DNA of 64,000 nt from Haladaptatus sp. R4 (lineage in GTDB: Archaea; Halobacteriota; Halobacteria; Halobacteriales; Haladaptataceae). Below, piece after piece: positions 24,680 through 33,076 of this stretch (position 1 is its first letter; each line of letters starts with the position of its first letter). Where the stretch lies: assembly GCF_001625445.1 (NCBI RefSeq), contig NZ_LWHG01000011.1, forward strand, positions 372,001 through 436,000, read 5' to 3'. The notes beneath the pieces are model-generated. The model did not search any database, had not been told where the DNA came from, and saw only the letters and a list, made by a program, of their open reading frames with translations. Position numbers and translations under genes: made by a program.

Positions 24680-26679
24680 GTGAGCGAGCGAACGAGTGCC
24701 CTCGACGCCCTCGTTTTCGGTGTCGATATCCAAAGCGGGGACGTTCGGGGTGATTCTCCCTCTTACGCGCTCGTCGTCTACGACGGCGAGGGAATAGACC
24801 GCGATGTCGTCTCTTACCGCAAACTCCGGCGGCTCATCCACCGCGACGAACCGACGTTCGTCGCCACGGACAACATGTACGAACTCGCCGCCGACAAGAA
24901 CGCTCTCGTCCACTTCCTCGGCTCCCTGCCGGACGACACCCGCCTCGTGCAGGTGACCGGCGCGGAGCGACCCGAACCGCTTTCCCGGGTCGCCTCGCGC
25001 CACGGCGTTCCATACGGCAAGAAACCGATGCGCGAAGCGGAGGCTGCGGCCCGCCTCGCGGCCATGAACGTCGGCCAAGAAGTCTCGGCGTTCACGAACA
25101 CCACACAAGTCAAAGTCGCACGTGGGCGTTCGACCGGAAAGGGTGGCTGGAGTGCCGACCGCTACACCCGCCGGATTCACGGCTCGGTGAAGGAGTACTC
25201 CCGGAAAGTCGAATCGAAGCTCAAGGAGGCTGGACTCGACTACGAACGCGACGTGACCGAGAAGTACGGCGGCTACTCGAACGCGATTTTCAGCGTGGAG
25301 GCCCGGCCGAGCGACATCCCGGTCTCGGCCCGGCGTTCCGGCGACATCCGCGTCGAAGTCGAACGCCTCCGCCGCGACGGCATCGAGTTCGAACCGCTGG
25401 CGAAGCGCCGCGATCACGTCATCGTTGGGATCGACCCCGGTACGACCACCGCTGTAGCGATGACCGATTTGGACGGCAACGTGCTCGACGTGTTGAGCAC
25501 GCGAACCGCCGACACGGCCGACGTCATCGAGTGGATCATCGAACGCGGGCGCCGGTCATCATCGCGGCGGACGTGACGCCGATGCCCGAGACGGTCGAGA
25601 AGTTCCGCCGGAGTTTCGACGCGGCCGGATGGACTCCCGACACGGACCTGCCGGTGGACGAGAAGCAACACCGCACGAGAGAAGACGGCTACGACAACGA
25701 CCACCAGCGCGACGCGATGGCGGCCGCGCTGTTCGCCTACGACAGCCACGAGGACCAGTTCGGGCGAATCGCCCGGAAGGTCCCGCCGGGAATCAGCCGC
25801 GGCGAGGTAACCGCCCGTGTCGTCGCGGGCGACGAGAGCGTCGAAAGCGTCCTCCGTGACCTGTCGGACGACCCGGAACCCGAGGAGGAACAGTCCGAAC
25901 ACACCGTCCGCGAACTCTCCCCCGAGGAGAAACGCATCAAACAACTCGAATCGCAGGTCGAACGCCTCCAGTCGCACGCGGACGATTTGAACGAGAAAGT
26001 CGAGCGAAAGGACGAGCGAATCGACGAGTTGGAGACGGAACTCTCGGACACGCGGCGGAAGGAACGGCAGAGCGCCCGCGAACGCAGGGAAATCTCGCGC
26101 CTGCAACGCGAGAACAACAGACTGGAGGACGAACTCGACGACCGCGACGAGACCATCGAGGCGCTGGAAGGCAAACTCGCGCGACTCAAGGAACTGTGGA
26201 AACTCGACCACTCGAACTTCAGCGACGTGTCGGAGAAGCAGGCCGGACTCGTCGCCGTCAAACCTATCGAGAAGTTCACCAACGACGCCATCGACGCCGC
26301 CGACGAGAGCTACGGCCTCGCCGACGGCGACGTGATTTTCCTCCGCGACGCGAGCGGCGCGGGACATTCGACCGCCGAGCGGTTAGCGGACATCGCTCCC
26401 CGCGTCGTCCTGAAAGCGGGTGGCATCTCCGACGCGGCGGACGAGGTACTGTTCGAACACGACGTTCCGGTCGGCCCCGCCGACGGAGTGACGATTCAGG
26501 AGATAGACGAACTCGCCGTCGCACGCGAGTCGGAAGTCGAAGCCGTCATCGACGACTGGCACGACCGGGCCGAGGAACGCCAGAAACAGGAAAAGGCCGA
26601 CCAACTCGACCAACTCATCAGCGAACATCGGGCTGAGAGTCGAGCGGACGGTCGCGGGTCGTCCTCGCTCGGGAACTGA
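24680..26679 (+). CDS. DUF460 protein: RNase-H-like fold plus coiled coil (frameshift at about 25550)
   Basis: This is the conserved archaeal DUF460 family, of unknown function. The first part (from the GTG at 24680) contains an RNase-H/RuvC-like segment, VIVGIDPGTTTAVAMTDLDG, near residue 250. After IIERG the frame breaks and continues one base short as PVIIAADVTPMPETVEKFRRS, which is the same fold's later strand. A long coiled coil follows (about residues 410-510, rich in Glu/Arg/Leu), then a C-terminal domain ending EKADQLDQLI. Restoring one base at about 25550 gives a product of about 666 residues. I infer nucleic-acid-linked work from the fold only. Confidence 0.85.
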
Positions 26680-26681
26680 TC

Positions 26682-26882
26682 TTACGTCGTCCAGTCGGTC
26701 GTCAGCGTTCGCAGGACGCTCAATCCCCAGATGGCGACACCGAATCCGAGTACCAGCACGGTCGCATACAGAAGCACGTACTCCGGGAGCGTCGTCGAAA
26801 CTCCTTCCTGAAATCGAATGGCAGGATACAGCGCGAGGGCGCCGACGACGGTCATCCAGAGACCGATCCGTTTTCCGTTCAT
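26682..26882 (-). CDS. Small two-span membrane protein
   Basis: The 66-residue product has predicted helices at about 7-25 and 32-55 and ends SVLRTLTTDWTT. The start MNGKRIGLWMTVVG at 26882 is preferred; an in-frame ATG at 26939 would add 19 residues of unlike composition. Its stop lies 2 bp from the convergent DUF460 gene. The family is not recognised. Confidence 0.6.
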   Translation of the reverse strand: MNGKRIGLWMTVVGALALYPAIRFQEGVSTTLPEYVLLYATVLVLGFGVAIWGLSVLRTLTTDWTT

Positions 26883-26981
26883 ACCTCCGGGTTTTTCTTC
26901 CGACGACTTGGCTGTTGGGAGTGCGATTCCCAGTAGCATGATGACGCAACCCTAAAGCCGGTGAACCATCTTTTCCCGAGC

Positions 26982-27959
26982 ATGGATGCCTACGAGTTAA
27001 TCTCACGGAACGCCGAGGAGTTGGTGACCGAGGAGGAAGTGCGCGAACTCGCGGCGGACCCCGAGGGCAAGCGCGCCTACGTCGGCTACGAACCCTCCGG
27101 CGTGCTCCACATCGGGCACATGCTCACCGCCAACAAACTCATCGACTTGCAGGAAGCCGGCTTCGAGGTCGTCATCCTGCTCGCGGACGTGCACGCCTAC
27201 CTGAACGACAAGGGAACGTTCGAGGAGATTCAGGAGACCGCGGAGAAGATGAAAGAGCAGTTCATCGCCTACGGACTGGACGAGGAGAACACGGAGTTCC
27301 GATTCGGGTCCGAGTTCCAGATGGACGACGACTACGTCCTCGACCTCCACTCGCTCGAACTGGAGACGACGCTCAACCGTGCGAGCCGCGCGATGTCGGA
27401 AATCCAGAGCGGCGAATCCACGAAAGTATCACAGGCGGTCTACCCGCTCATGCAGTCGCTCGACATCGAATACCTCGACCTCGACCTCGCCATCGGTGGG
27501 ATGGAACAGCGTAAAGTCCACATGCTCGCCCGCGACACGCTACCGAGCATCGGCTACGACGCGCCGACCTGCATGCACACTCCGCTCATCGCCGAACTCT
27601 CCTCCGGCGAGGGCAAGATGTCCTCCAGCAAGGGCGTCACCATCTCGATGGAGGATTCGACCGAGGACATCGAGGAGAAGGTCAACGGTGCGTTCTGCCC
27701 GCCGACCCGCGACCCCGAGGGTGACCTCGAAAACCCCGTCCTCCAAATCTTCGAGTACCACGTCTTCCCGCGCTTCGAGCAGGTCGTCGTGGAACGCCCC
27801 GACAAGTACGGCGGCAACCTCGAATACGACGACTACGAAACTCTCGAAGACGACTTGGAGAGCGGCGAACTCCACCCCGCCGACGCGAAGGGCGCGCTGG
27901 CGACCTATCTCGACGAACTCATCGCACCGGGCCGCGAGAAGATTCGACAGGCCGAGTAA
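26982..27959 (+). CDS. tyrS: Tyrosyl-tRNA synthetase
   Basis: This class I synthetase charges tRNA-Tyr. The 325-residue, archaeal-length product has the HIGH-type motif VLHIGHM within GYEPSGVLHIGHMLTANK, the tyrosine-pocket region IGGMEQRKVHMLAR, and the KMSSS motif GEGKMSSSKGVTIS near residue 213. The start MDAYELISRN at 26982 matches the family; an upstream in-frame Met at 26961 is less likely. Confidence 0.96.
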   Translation: MDAYELISRNAEELVTEEEVRELAADPEGKRAYVGYEPSGVLHIGHMLTANKLIDLQEAGFEVVILLADVHAYLNDKGTFEEIQETAEKMKEQFIAYGLDEENTEFRFGSEFQMDDDYVLDLHSLELETTLNRASRAMSEIQSGESTKVSQAVYPLMQSLDIEYLDLDLAIGGMEQRKVHMLARDTLPSIGYDAPTCMHTPLIAELSSGEGKMSSSKGVTISMEDSTEDIEEKVNGAFCPPTRDPEGDLENPVLQIFEYHVFPRFEQVVVERPDKYGGNLEYDDYETLEDDLESGELHPADAKGALATYLDELIAPGREKIRQAE

Positions 27960-28136
27960 CGCGTTCTAATTGCAGCGCTTTTGACCGTCCGTCGTGGATT
28001 TCCGTACTACTTCCCTTCCATACACACCGAGACGCTATACGAAATCCCGTATCTGGACGGCAGTGGCGGGGTGACCGTTTCGGCGTTGTCTGATGGTGGG
28101 GAAGAATAATATCGCCTGAAAGTCTCGCCTCAAACA

Positions 28137-28817
28137 ATGACCACATCCCTACCGGATGGCGTCCGCCACGTCGACTGTCGAACACGGGACAAACCGAACG
28201 TGTACATCGTCGACGACGGTGAAATTACGCTCGTAGATGCCGGTTGGCCCGGCGACGAAGCGACCGTACGGGACGGCGTTCACGATGCCGGTCTCGAACT
28301 GGCGGATATCGACCGCGTTCTGTTGACCCACTACGACGGCGACCACGTGGGAACGCTCTCGCGGTTGACGCCCGACTTGGATGCACCGGTGTACATCCAT
28401 CGGTTGGAAGCACCGTACGTCGCCGGGGACCAACTCCCGCCGTGGACCGCTCGCCACGGGATCGAGGCGCTGCAACGATTGTATTATCGGCGGCTCACGC
28501 TTCCCGACCTTCCGATTCGTTCTATCGAGGACGGGGAAACGATCGGCGACTTTCGGGCGTACCACACGCCGGGGCATACGCCCGGCCACGTGGTTTACCT
28601 TCACGAGGACCTCTCCGCCGCGTTTCTGGGTGACCTCGCGTACGGGCTCGGGGACAGTCTTCGTTCGTCCGGCAGGATCACCAGTTACGACACCACCCAA
28701 GTCACCGAAAGCATCGAATCACTCTGTGAACGAACCGAGGAGTTTCAGTACGCGTGTCCCGGGCACGGTCCCCCGCTCGAAGACGGTCACGACCTGTTGG
28801 CGAGCCTCGTCGCGTAA
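28137..28817 (+). CDS. Metallo-beta-lactamase-fold hydrolase
   Basis: The 226-residue product has the metal-binding set of the metallo-beta-lactamase fold: LTHYDGDHVGTL (HxxxDH), HTPGHTPGHVVYL, the Asp in FLGDLAYG and ACPGHGPPL. The first metal His position reads H-Y-D rather than H-x-H, as in many members of this group. Family members include glyoxalase II-type thioesterases. The substrate is not evident and no neighbour points to one. Confidence 0.85.
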   Translation: MTTSLPDGVRHVDCRTRDKPNVYIVDDGEITLVDAGWPGDEATVRDGVHDAGLELADIDRVLLTHYDGDHVGTLSRLTPDLDAPVYIHRLEAPYVAGDQLPPWTARHGIEALQRLYYRRLTLPDLPIRSIEDGETIGDFRAYHTPGHTPGHVVYLHEDLSAAFLGDLAYGLGDSLRSSGRITSYDTTQVTESIESLCERTEEFQYACPGHGPPLEDGHDLLASLVA

Positions 28818-29097
28818 TCTGCGGCCTGCTGTCGTCTTATTCTCCCGAACTCGACGCTTTCCGAATCATTTCGACTACGCCCTCCCCTCGAAACGACGTT
28901 CCAACCCGGACCCCGTTCTCCCGTGATGTCGATTTGATATCGCTGATTTGGGTTTATCGACGATGGGATTCGGACCGCTTTTCCGGCATCTACGATCAGG
29001 AACGGTGTTCGAAAAGAAGAAAACAGCCCTTGAGAACGGATATATCGACGGAATCCCTGGATTACTATCCGCTGCCGGAATGAAAACCGCCCGTCGA
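28818..29097. other. Gene-free spacer
   Basis: About 280 bp with lower GC than the genes around it. A forward open frame crosses it but its second half is antisense to the gene at 29098-29301 and its codon use is unlike the neighbours. I see no hairpin, promoter or RNA gene that I would defend. Confidence 0.4.
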
Positions 29098-29301
29098 TTA
29101 TTCGAATCCGCCGCCCATCATCCCGCCCATTCCGAAGTTGGCGAGCAGGCCCGAGACCAGTCCCCACGCGGTCAGCACGAAGCCGACGACGACGAGCGCG
29201 ATTCCGGCGGCGATAATGAGGCTCTGAACGGCGATGACGCCGATTCCGACGATGAGGACGAGTAGTCCCGCGATACCTTTCGTGCCGAGTTTTCCGAGCA
29301 T
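29098..29301 (-). CDS. Small hydrophobic protein (DUF7470-like)
   Basis: The 67-residue product is almost wholly two membrane helices (about 9-27 and 29-52) with a Gly/Met-rich tail (GMGGMMGGGFE). The start MLGKLGTKGIAGLL at 29301 matches a short conserved haloarchaeal family; the DUF number is from memory. An upstream in-frame extension crosses the end of a decayed acetyltransferase and is not taken. Confidence 0.7.
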   Translation of the reverse strand: MLGKLGTKGIAGLLVLIVGIGVIAVQSLIIAAGIALVVVGFVLTAWGLVSGLLANFGMGGMMGGGFE

Positions 29302-29326
29302 AGCCCGGATTGTGTCTGCCACGGCC

Positions 29327-29560
29327 TTAAAACCGACAGTTGGAGAGATGAGCCTTACAGCTCCCCCATCGCTTGACGCCGACCAGTTCGTCGTCGGCGT
29401 ACATACCGAACAGGCGGTAATCCGGTTCGTCTTTCCATTCACGAATCGCGGACGCGTCTGTTTCCGCCCACAACTGTTGAATGACCGGAATCGCGGTTGC
29501 CCACTCTCGGGTCGTCGTCAACTCTTCGACGCTCGTCGTTTCCACGTTCAACTGTCCCAA
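29327..29560 (-). pseudogene. N-terminal remnant of a GNAT acetyltransferase
   Basis: The reading frame starts MGQLNVETTSVEELTTTREWATAIP and runs through WKDEPDYRLFGMYADDELVGV, which is how one class of GNAT proteins begins (substrate-side strands). Straight after GV the sequence becomes unlike the family and stops within 15 codons. The acetyl-CoA-binding half is missing and is not found in another frame downstream. I take it as a truncated gene; a short domain protein is the alternative. Confidence 0.5.
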
Positions 29561-29570
29561 TGGACGGCGG

Positions 29571-29580
29571 ATTTAAAAGC
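29571..29580 (+). promoter_or_regulatory. TATA-like element of the aIF1A gene
   Basis: ATTTAAAAGC at 29571-29580 lies about 28-37 nt before the aIF1A ATG at 29608, the position expected for a near-leaderless archaeal promoter. Confidence 0.5.
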
Positions 29581-29607
29581 ATACCAACCGAATATACACG
29601 GTGAGAC

Positions 29608-29892
29608 ATGAGTGACAGCAGTGGACGGAATAACCTCCGAATGCCGGACGACAACGAGGTATTCGCCACAGTCACGAACATGCTCGGTGCCAACCGGGTG
29701 AAAGTGCGCTGTGCGGATGGTAAGGAACGAACCGCTCGTATTCCGGGCAAGATGCAAAAACGCGTCTGGATTCGTGAGGACGATATCGTTCTCGTCGAGC
29801 CGTGGGACTGGCAGGACGAGAAGGCCGACATCACGTGGCGCTACGAGAAGCAACAGGCCGACCAACTTCGACGCGAAGGCCACATCAACTGA
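29608..29892 (+). CDS. eif1a: Translation initiation factor aIF1A
   Basis: aIF1A binds the small-subunit A site and helps start-codon choice. The 94-residue product is a single OB fold: [43 protein letters not shown] and [17 protein letters not shown], all typical of the family. The nearby genes for RIO1 kinase and a Dim2-type KH protein make this a ribosome/translation neighbourhood. Confidence 0.96.
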   Translation: MSDSSGRNNLRMPDDNEVFATVTNMLGANRVKVRCADGKERTARIPGKMQKRVWIREDDIVLVEPWDWQDEKADITWRYEKQQADQLRREGHIN

Positions 29893-30032
29893 GCCGAATC
29901 GGGAGCGTTTTACCCGTAATCCGTTGCCGAGAGTACCAACGCGGTCTCACTATGATTCCTGGTATCATACTGCAACCGGAAAGCGCGGCCGTTTCCGCTG
30001 TTCGGTTAAATACGTGGTTCCTCCGTCCCTCT

Positions 30033-30692
30033 ATGTCCGAACAGATCACTGTCCAAGACGTTGCACACGATGCGGAGTTCCCGGAACTCATCGAAGGGAT
30101 TCGAAGCCGACGCTCGGGTCACAACTACGACCCGGACGAGGACATCTCCGACGAGACGCTCGAAGAACTGATCCGGGATGCGGCGATTGCGCCGTCGTCG
30201 TACAACCTCCAACCGTGGGAGTTCGTCGCCGTTCAGGACGACGAACGACTCGACGAAGTCGTGGACATCGCCTACGGGCAAGAACACATCCGCGACGCCG
30301 GAACGGCCATCCTCGTCGTCGGCCACACGAACGCGAAGACGGCCGACCGCGTCTTCGAGGAGTGGGCCGAGGCGGGTCGAATGGACGAGGAAACCGCACA
30401 GCAGACGAAAGCGCAGACGGCGGAGATGTACGAGGGCGACGCGATGGGCCGTGACTACGCGATTCGGAACGCGAGCCTCGCCGCCCAGAACCTCATGCTC
30501 TCCGCGCACGCACGCGGGCTGACGGCCACGCCGATGATCGGTTTCGATCAGGAACGCATCGCGGAGTTCCTCGACCTGCCGGACGACGAGATTCCGGTGA
30601 TGTTGCTCGCTGTCGGTCCAAGTGGCGGCGATGAACCCGAACGTCTCCCCCGCCGTTCGGTCGACGAAATTCTCCACCGCGAAACGTACTAA
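30033..30692 (+). CDS. Nitroreductase-family FMN oxidoreductase
   Basis: The 219-residue product has the FMN-binding pattern of the nitroreductase fold: RSRRSGHNYDPDEDI, AIAPSSYNLQPWEFVAV, and a C-terminal MLLAVGP strand. Such enzymes reduce nitro compounds, quinones or flavins with NAD(P)H; the physiological substrate cannot be read here. The ATG at 30033 (MSEQITVQDV) is chosen over longer in-frame extensions that overlap the aIF1A gene in another frame. Confidence 0.88.
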   Translation: MSEQITVQDVAHDAEFPELIEGIRSRRSGHNYDPDEDISDETLEELIRDAAIAPSSYNLQPWEFVAVQDDERLDEVVDIAYGQEHIRDAGTAILVVGHTNAKTADRVFEEWAEAGRMDEETAQQTKAQTAEMYEGDAMGRDYAIRNASLAAQNLMLSAHARGLTATPMIGFDQERIAEFLDLPDDEIPVMLLAVGPSGGDEPERLPRRSVDEILHRETY

Positions 30693-30738
30693 CCGAACAG
30701 GCCATCCTTTTACGGTTCCTCCACATAGTCCGGTGTAG

Positions 30739-31602
30739 ATGAACGAGGAGTACGGATTACTCGACCCTGACAACGCTGACGCCCCCGGCGACGAGTGGGA
30801 GGAAATCGACGTTTCCGACACCGAAGCGGACCGCATCGCGCGCCGTCGTGACCGGGAGTTCAACCAGTTCAGAAAACGGGTCAAGGATTCCGACCAGTTC
30901 AAAGTCGAACAGTCGGTGTTCGACGACGCGACACTGGCCGCGCTGTACAAACTCGTTCAGGACGGCTACGTTCAAGCCTTCGGCGGGCCGATTTCGTCCG
31001 GAAAGGAGGCGACGGTTTACTCCGCACTCGGCGGCGACGGAGAGGAAGAAGTCGCCGTCAAAATCTACCGCATCAACGCCAGCGACTTCCGCGACATGCG
31101 GGAGTATCTCGTCGGAGACCCCCGATTCGAGGAACTCGGCGGGAACAAACGGCGAGTCGTCGTCGCGTGGGTTCGCAAGGAATTCGCCAACCTCGAACGC
31201 GCCCGTAAAGCCGGGATTCGGGTTCCGGAACCGGTCGCCGTCCAGCGGAACGTACTCGTGATGGAGTTCATGGGCAACGACGGCAAGCGTGCGCCCACGC
31301 TCGCCGACGCCCACCTCGAAAATCCCCAAACCGCGTTCGAAGTCGTTCGGGAGTACATGCGGCGGTTGTTCGACGCGGGCCTCGTCCACGGCGACCTCTC
31401 GGAGTACAACATCCTCGTCAGCAACGGCGAACTCTGCATCATCGACGTGGGACAGGCCGTCACCTTCCACCATCCGAACAGCGGCGAATTCCTCACGCGC
31501 GATTGTGTGAACATCGCCTCGTTCTTCCGCCGACAGGGGCTGGAGATTCAGGGCGACGAACTCGAAGAGTGGATTCGGGAGAATGCCGAGACGGAACGCT
31601 GA
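30739..31602 (+). CDS. rio1: RIO1-type serine/threonine protein kinase
   Basis: RIO kinases act in maturation of the small ribosomal subunit. The 287-residue product has the P-loop-like ISSGKEATVYSALG, the Lys of VAVKIYRI, the catalytic loop LVHGDLSEYNILV and the metal-binding IIDVGQAVTF (D of DVG), plus the family segment KEFANLERARKAGIRVPEP. The acidic N-terminus of 45 or so residues is typical. It is followed by an acetyltransferase gene and then the KH protein; in archaea RIO1, aIF1A and the KH protein often cluster. Confidence 0.95.
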   Translation: MNEEYGLLDPDNADAPGDEWEEIDVSDTEADRIARRRDREFNQFRKRVKDSDQFKVEQSVFDDATLAALYKLVQDGYVQAFGGPISSGKEATVYSALGGDGEEEVAVKIYRINASDFRDMREYLVGDPRFEELGGNKRRVVVAWVRKEFANLERARKAGIRVPEPVAVQRNVLVMEFMGNDGKRAPTLADAHLENPQTAFEVVREYMRRLFDAGLVHGDLSEYNILVSNGELCIIDVGQAVTFHHPNSGEFLTRDCVNIASFFRRQGLEIQGDELEEWIRENAETER

Positions 31603-31627
31603 TCTCTCATTAGTTGACAGCTAGGGT

Positions 31628-32134
31628 ATGAGCGACATCGAGATTCGCCACGCGCGCCGCTCCGATGTTCCCCACATTCGCCGTGTGGCGAGACGCGGTT
31701 GGCAAGAAGCCTACGCCGATTTTCTCTCGGAGACCGTCATCGAAGCTGAACTCTCGACGTGGTACACGTCGGATGCGGTCGAAGCCGCCATCAGGGACGA
31801 GACTCGTCCGTACTTCGTCGCGACGCACGACGAAACCGTCGTCGGCTATTCGAAAGCGGTTGCCGACACACCAATCGCTACTCTCTCGACGTTGTACGTG
31901 TCGCCCGATTGCTGGAGCGGCGGTGTCGGAACGCGACTGCTCGACGCCGCCACGACCGAACTCGAATCCCGTGGCGCAACGGCACTCGAACTGACCGTCT
32001 TCGCCGAAAACGGCGCCGCGATTGGATTCTACGAATCGAACGGCTTCGAGCGCGTCGGCGAGCAAATCTCAGAACTCGAAGCGGGAAGCGCCCCGGAGTA
32101 CGTGTATCGGAAGTCGATCAACCGCCCGAAATAG
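31628..32134 (+). CDS. GNAT-family N-acetyltransferase
   Basis: The 168-residue product is a complete GNAT fold: MSDIEIRHARRSDVPHIRRV, the central strand TLSTLYVSPDCWSGGVGTRLL (acetyl-CoA pyrophosphate loop in GGVGTRLL), and the end ELTVFAENGAAIGFYESNGFERV. RimI-like N-terminal acetylation is one possibility given the ribosome neighbourhood. The start is 25 bp after the RIO1 stop, so it could be co-transcribed. Confidence 0.9.
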   Translation: MSDIEIRHARRSDVPHIRRVARRGWQEAYADFLSETVIEAELSTWYTSDAVEAAIRDETRPYFVATHDETVVGYSKAVADTPIATLSTLYVSPDCWSGGVGTRLLDAATTELESRGATALELTVFAENGAAIGFYESNGFERVGEQISELEAGSAPEYVYRKSINRPK

Positions 32135-32195
32135 GCCGGTGACACAACCGCTAGAAATCAGCAAGCTACTCAGCCACCAGTCACTAGCGTTTTCT

Positions 32196-32350
32196 CCGGA
32201 AAATCGCAGATTTTCCGGGCCGACGACCGAATGGAGCGCAGCGAAATGAGGGAGGAGCGCTTTTGCTCCAGCTGTTACAGGGAGACTGCCAGCGGGTGCG
32301 CGCTATGGCACGCACCCGCTGGCTCTCGACCGTCGTAAAAGGTGGCAGTC
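32196..32350. repeat. Hairpin cluster upstream of the KH-protein gene
   Basis: Two strong perfect hairpins are seen: 32196-32205/32209-32218 (CCGGAAAATC/GATTTTCCGG, loop GCA) and 32288-32300/32311-32323 (13 bp, GCCAGCGGGTGCG/CGCACCCGCTGGC). A small GGAGC/GCTCC stem lies between them, and an outer pair GACTGCC/GGCAGTC (32284-32290/32344-32350) competes with the second hairpin. It fills the gap 32135-32399 and ends near a TATA-like CTTAAACC before the next gene. It may be a terminator for the upstream genes or a mobile hairpin. Confidence 0.6.
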
Positions 32351-32399
32351 AAAAGGTCGTGGGGAAGGGCTTAAACCGTCTCAAGTGATAGAATTTTCC

Positions 32400-32948
32400 A
32401 TGAAGCACGTGACGATTCCGCAGGACAGGATTGGTGTTCTCATCGGCCAAGGTGGTGAGACGATGCGAGAAATCGAAAGCCGTGCAGAGGTGCGTCTCGA
32501 TATCGACTCGGACGACGGTTCCGTGCGCGTCGAACAGACCGGCGACCCGCTTCAGGGGTTGAAAGCACCTGACATCGTGAAGGCCATCGGTCGAGGGTTC
32601 TCGCCCGAGGAGGCGCTTGCGTTGCTCGACGACGACTTGATGCTGTTCGATCTCGTGGATATCGAAGCCGCAGCGCGGAACAAGAACGACCTTCAACGAC
32701 AGAAGGGCCGTCTCATCGGCGAGAACGGTCGAACACGGCAATTGCTGGAGGAACTATCGGGTGCGAACGTCGTCATTTACGGAACGACGCTCGGCATCAT
32801 CGGCCAACCACAGCAGGTCGAAGTCGTTCGAAGCGCAGTCGAGATGCTCCTCGACGGTGCGCCACACGGCTCGGTGTACTCCTTCCTCGAACGCAAACGC
32901 AACGAGATGAAGCGCCAAGGGATGGAATACCACCAGTTCAGCGGTTAA
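32400..32948 (+). CDS. Dim2/Krr1-type KH-domain RNA-binding protein
   Basis: The 182-residue product carries two KH domains: VTIPQDRIGVLIGQGGETMREIE (first GxxG in GQGG) and the second around QRQKGRLIGENGRTRQLLEEL (GENG). It corresponds to archaeal Dim2/Pno1, which helps 16S rRNA maturation and contacts RIO1-type factors. The ATG at 32400 (MKHVTIPQDR) is chosen over an in-frame start 5 codons upstream. Confidence 0.92.
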   Translation: MKHVTIPQDRIGVLIGQGGETMREIESRAEVRLDIDSDDGSVRVEQTGDPLQGLKAPDIVKAIGRGFSPEEALALLDDDLMLFDLVDIEAAARNKNDLQRQKGRLIGENGRTRQLLEELSGANVVIYGTTLGIIGQPQQVEVVRSAVEMLLDGAPHGSVYSFLERKRNEMKRQGMEYHQFSG

Positions 32949-33041
32949 ATCCGATTTTTCACATATAAACAATTCGTGTTACTCCGTGGCACTCCCCGTC
33001 GAGAGGCTCGTGTGCCTCGTTCTCATAGCACCAAGGAAAGA

Positions 33042-33049
33042 TTTATATA
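33042..33049 (+). promoter_or_regulatory. TATA box of the thermosome gene
   Basis: TTTATATA at 33042-33049, preceded by the purine-rich AGGAAAGA that fits a BRE, lies 28-35 nt before the ATG at 33077. It is one of the best-formed core promoters in the window and agrees with strong, heat-shock-linked expression of the chaperonin. Confidence 0.7.
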
Positions 33050-33076
33050 GAATCGCAATCAACGGATGTGATGACT

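Noticed and set aside
28948-29265. A 105-codon forward frame between the metallo-beta-lactamase gene and the small hydrophobic protein
   Set aside because: Its second half is antisense to a better-supported gene and the protein looks like a read-through of non-coding DNA.
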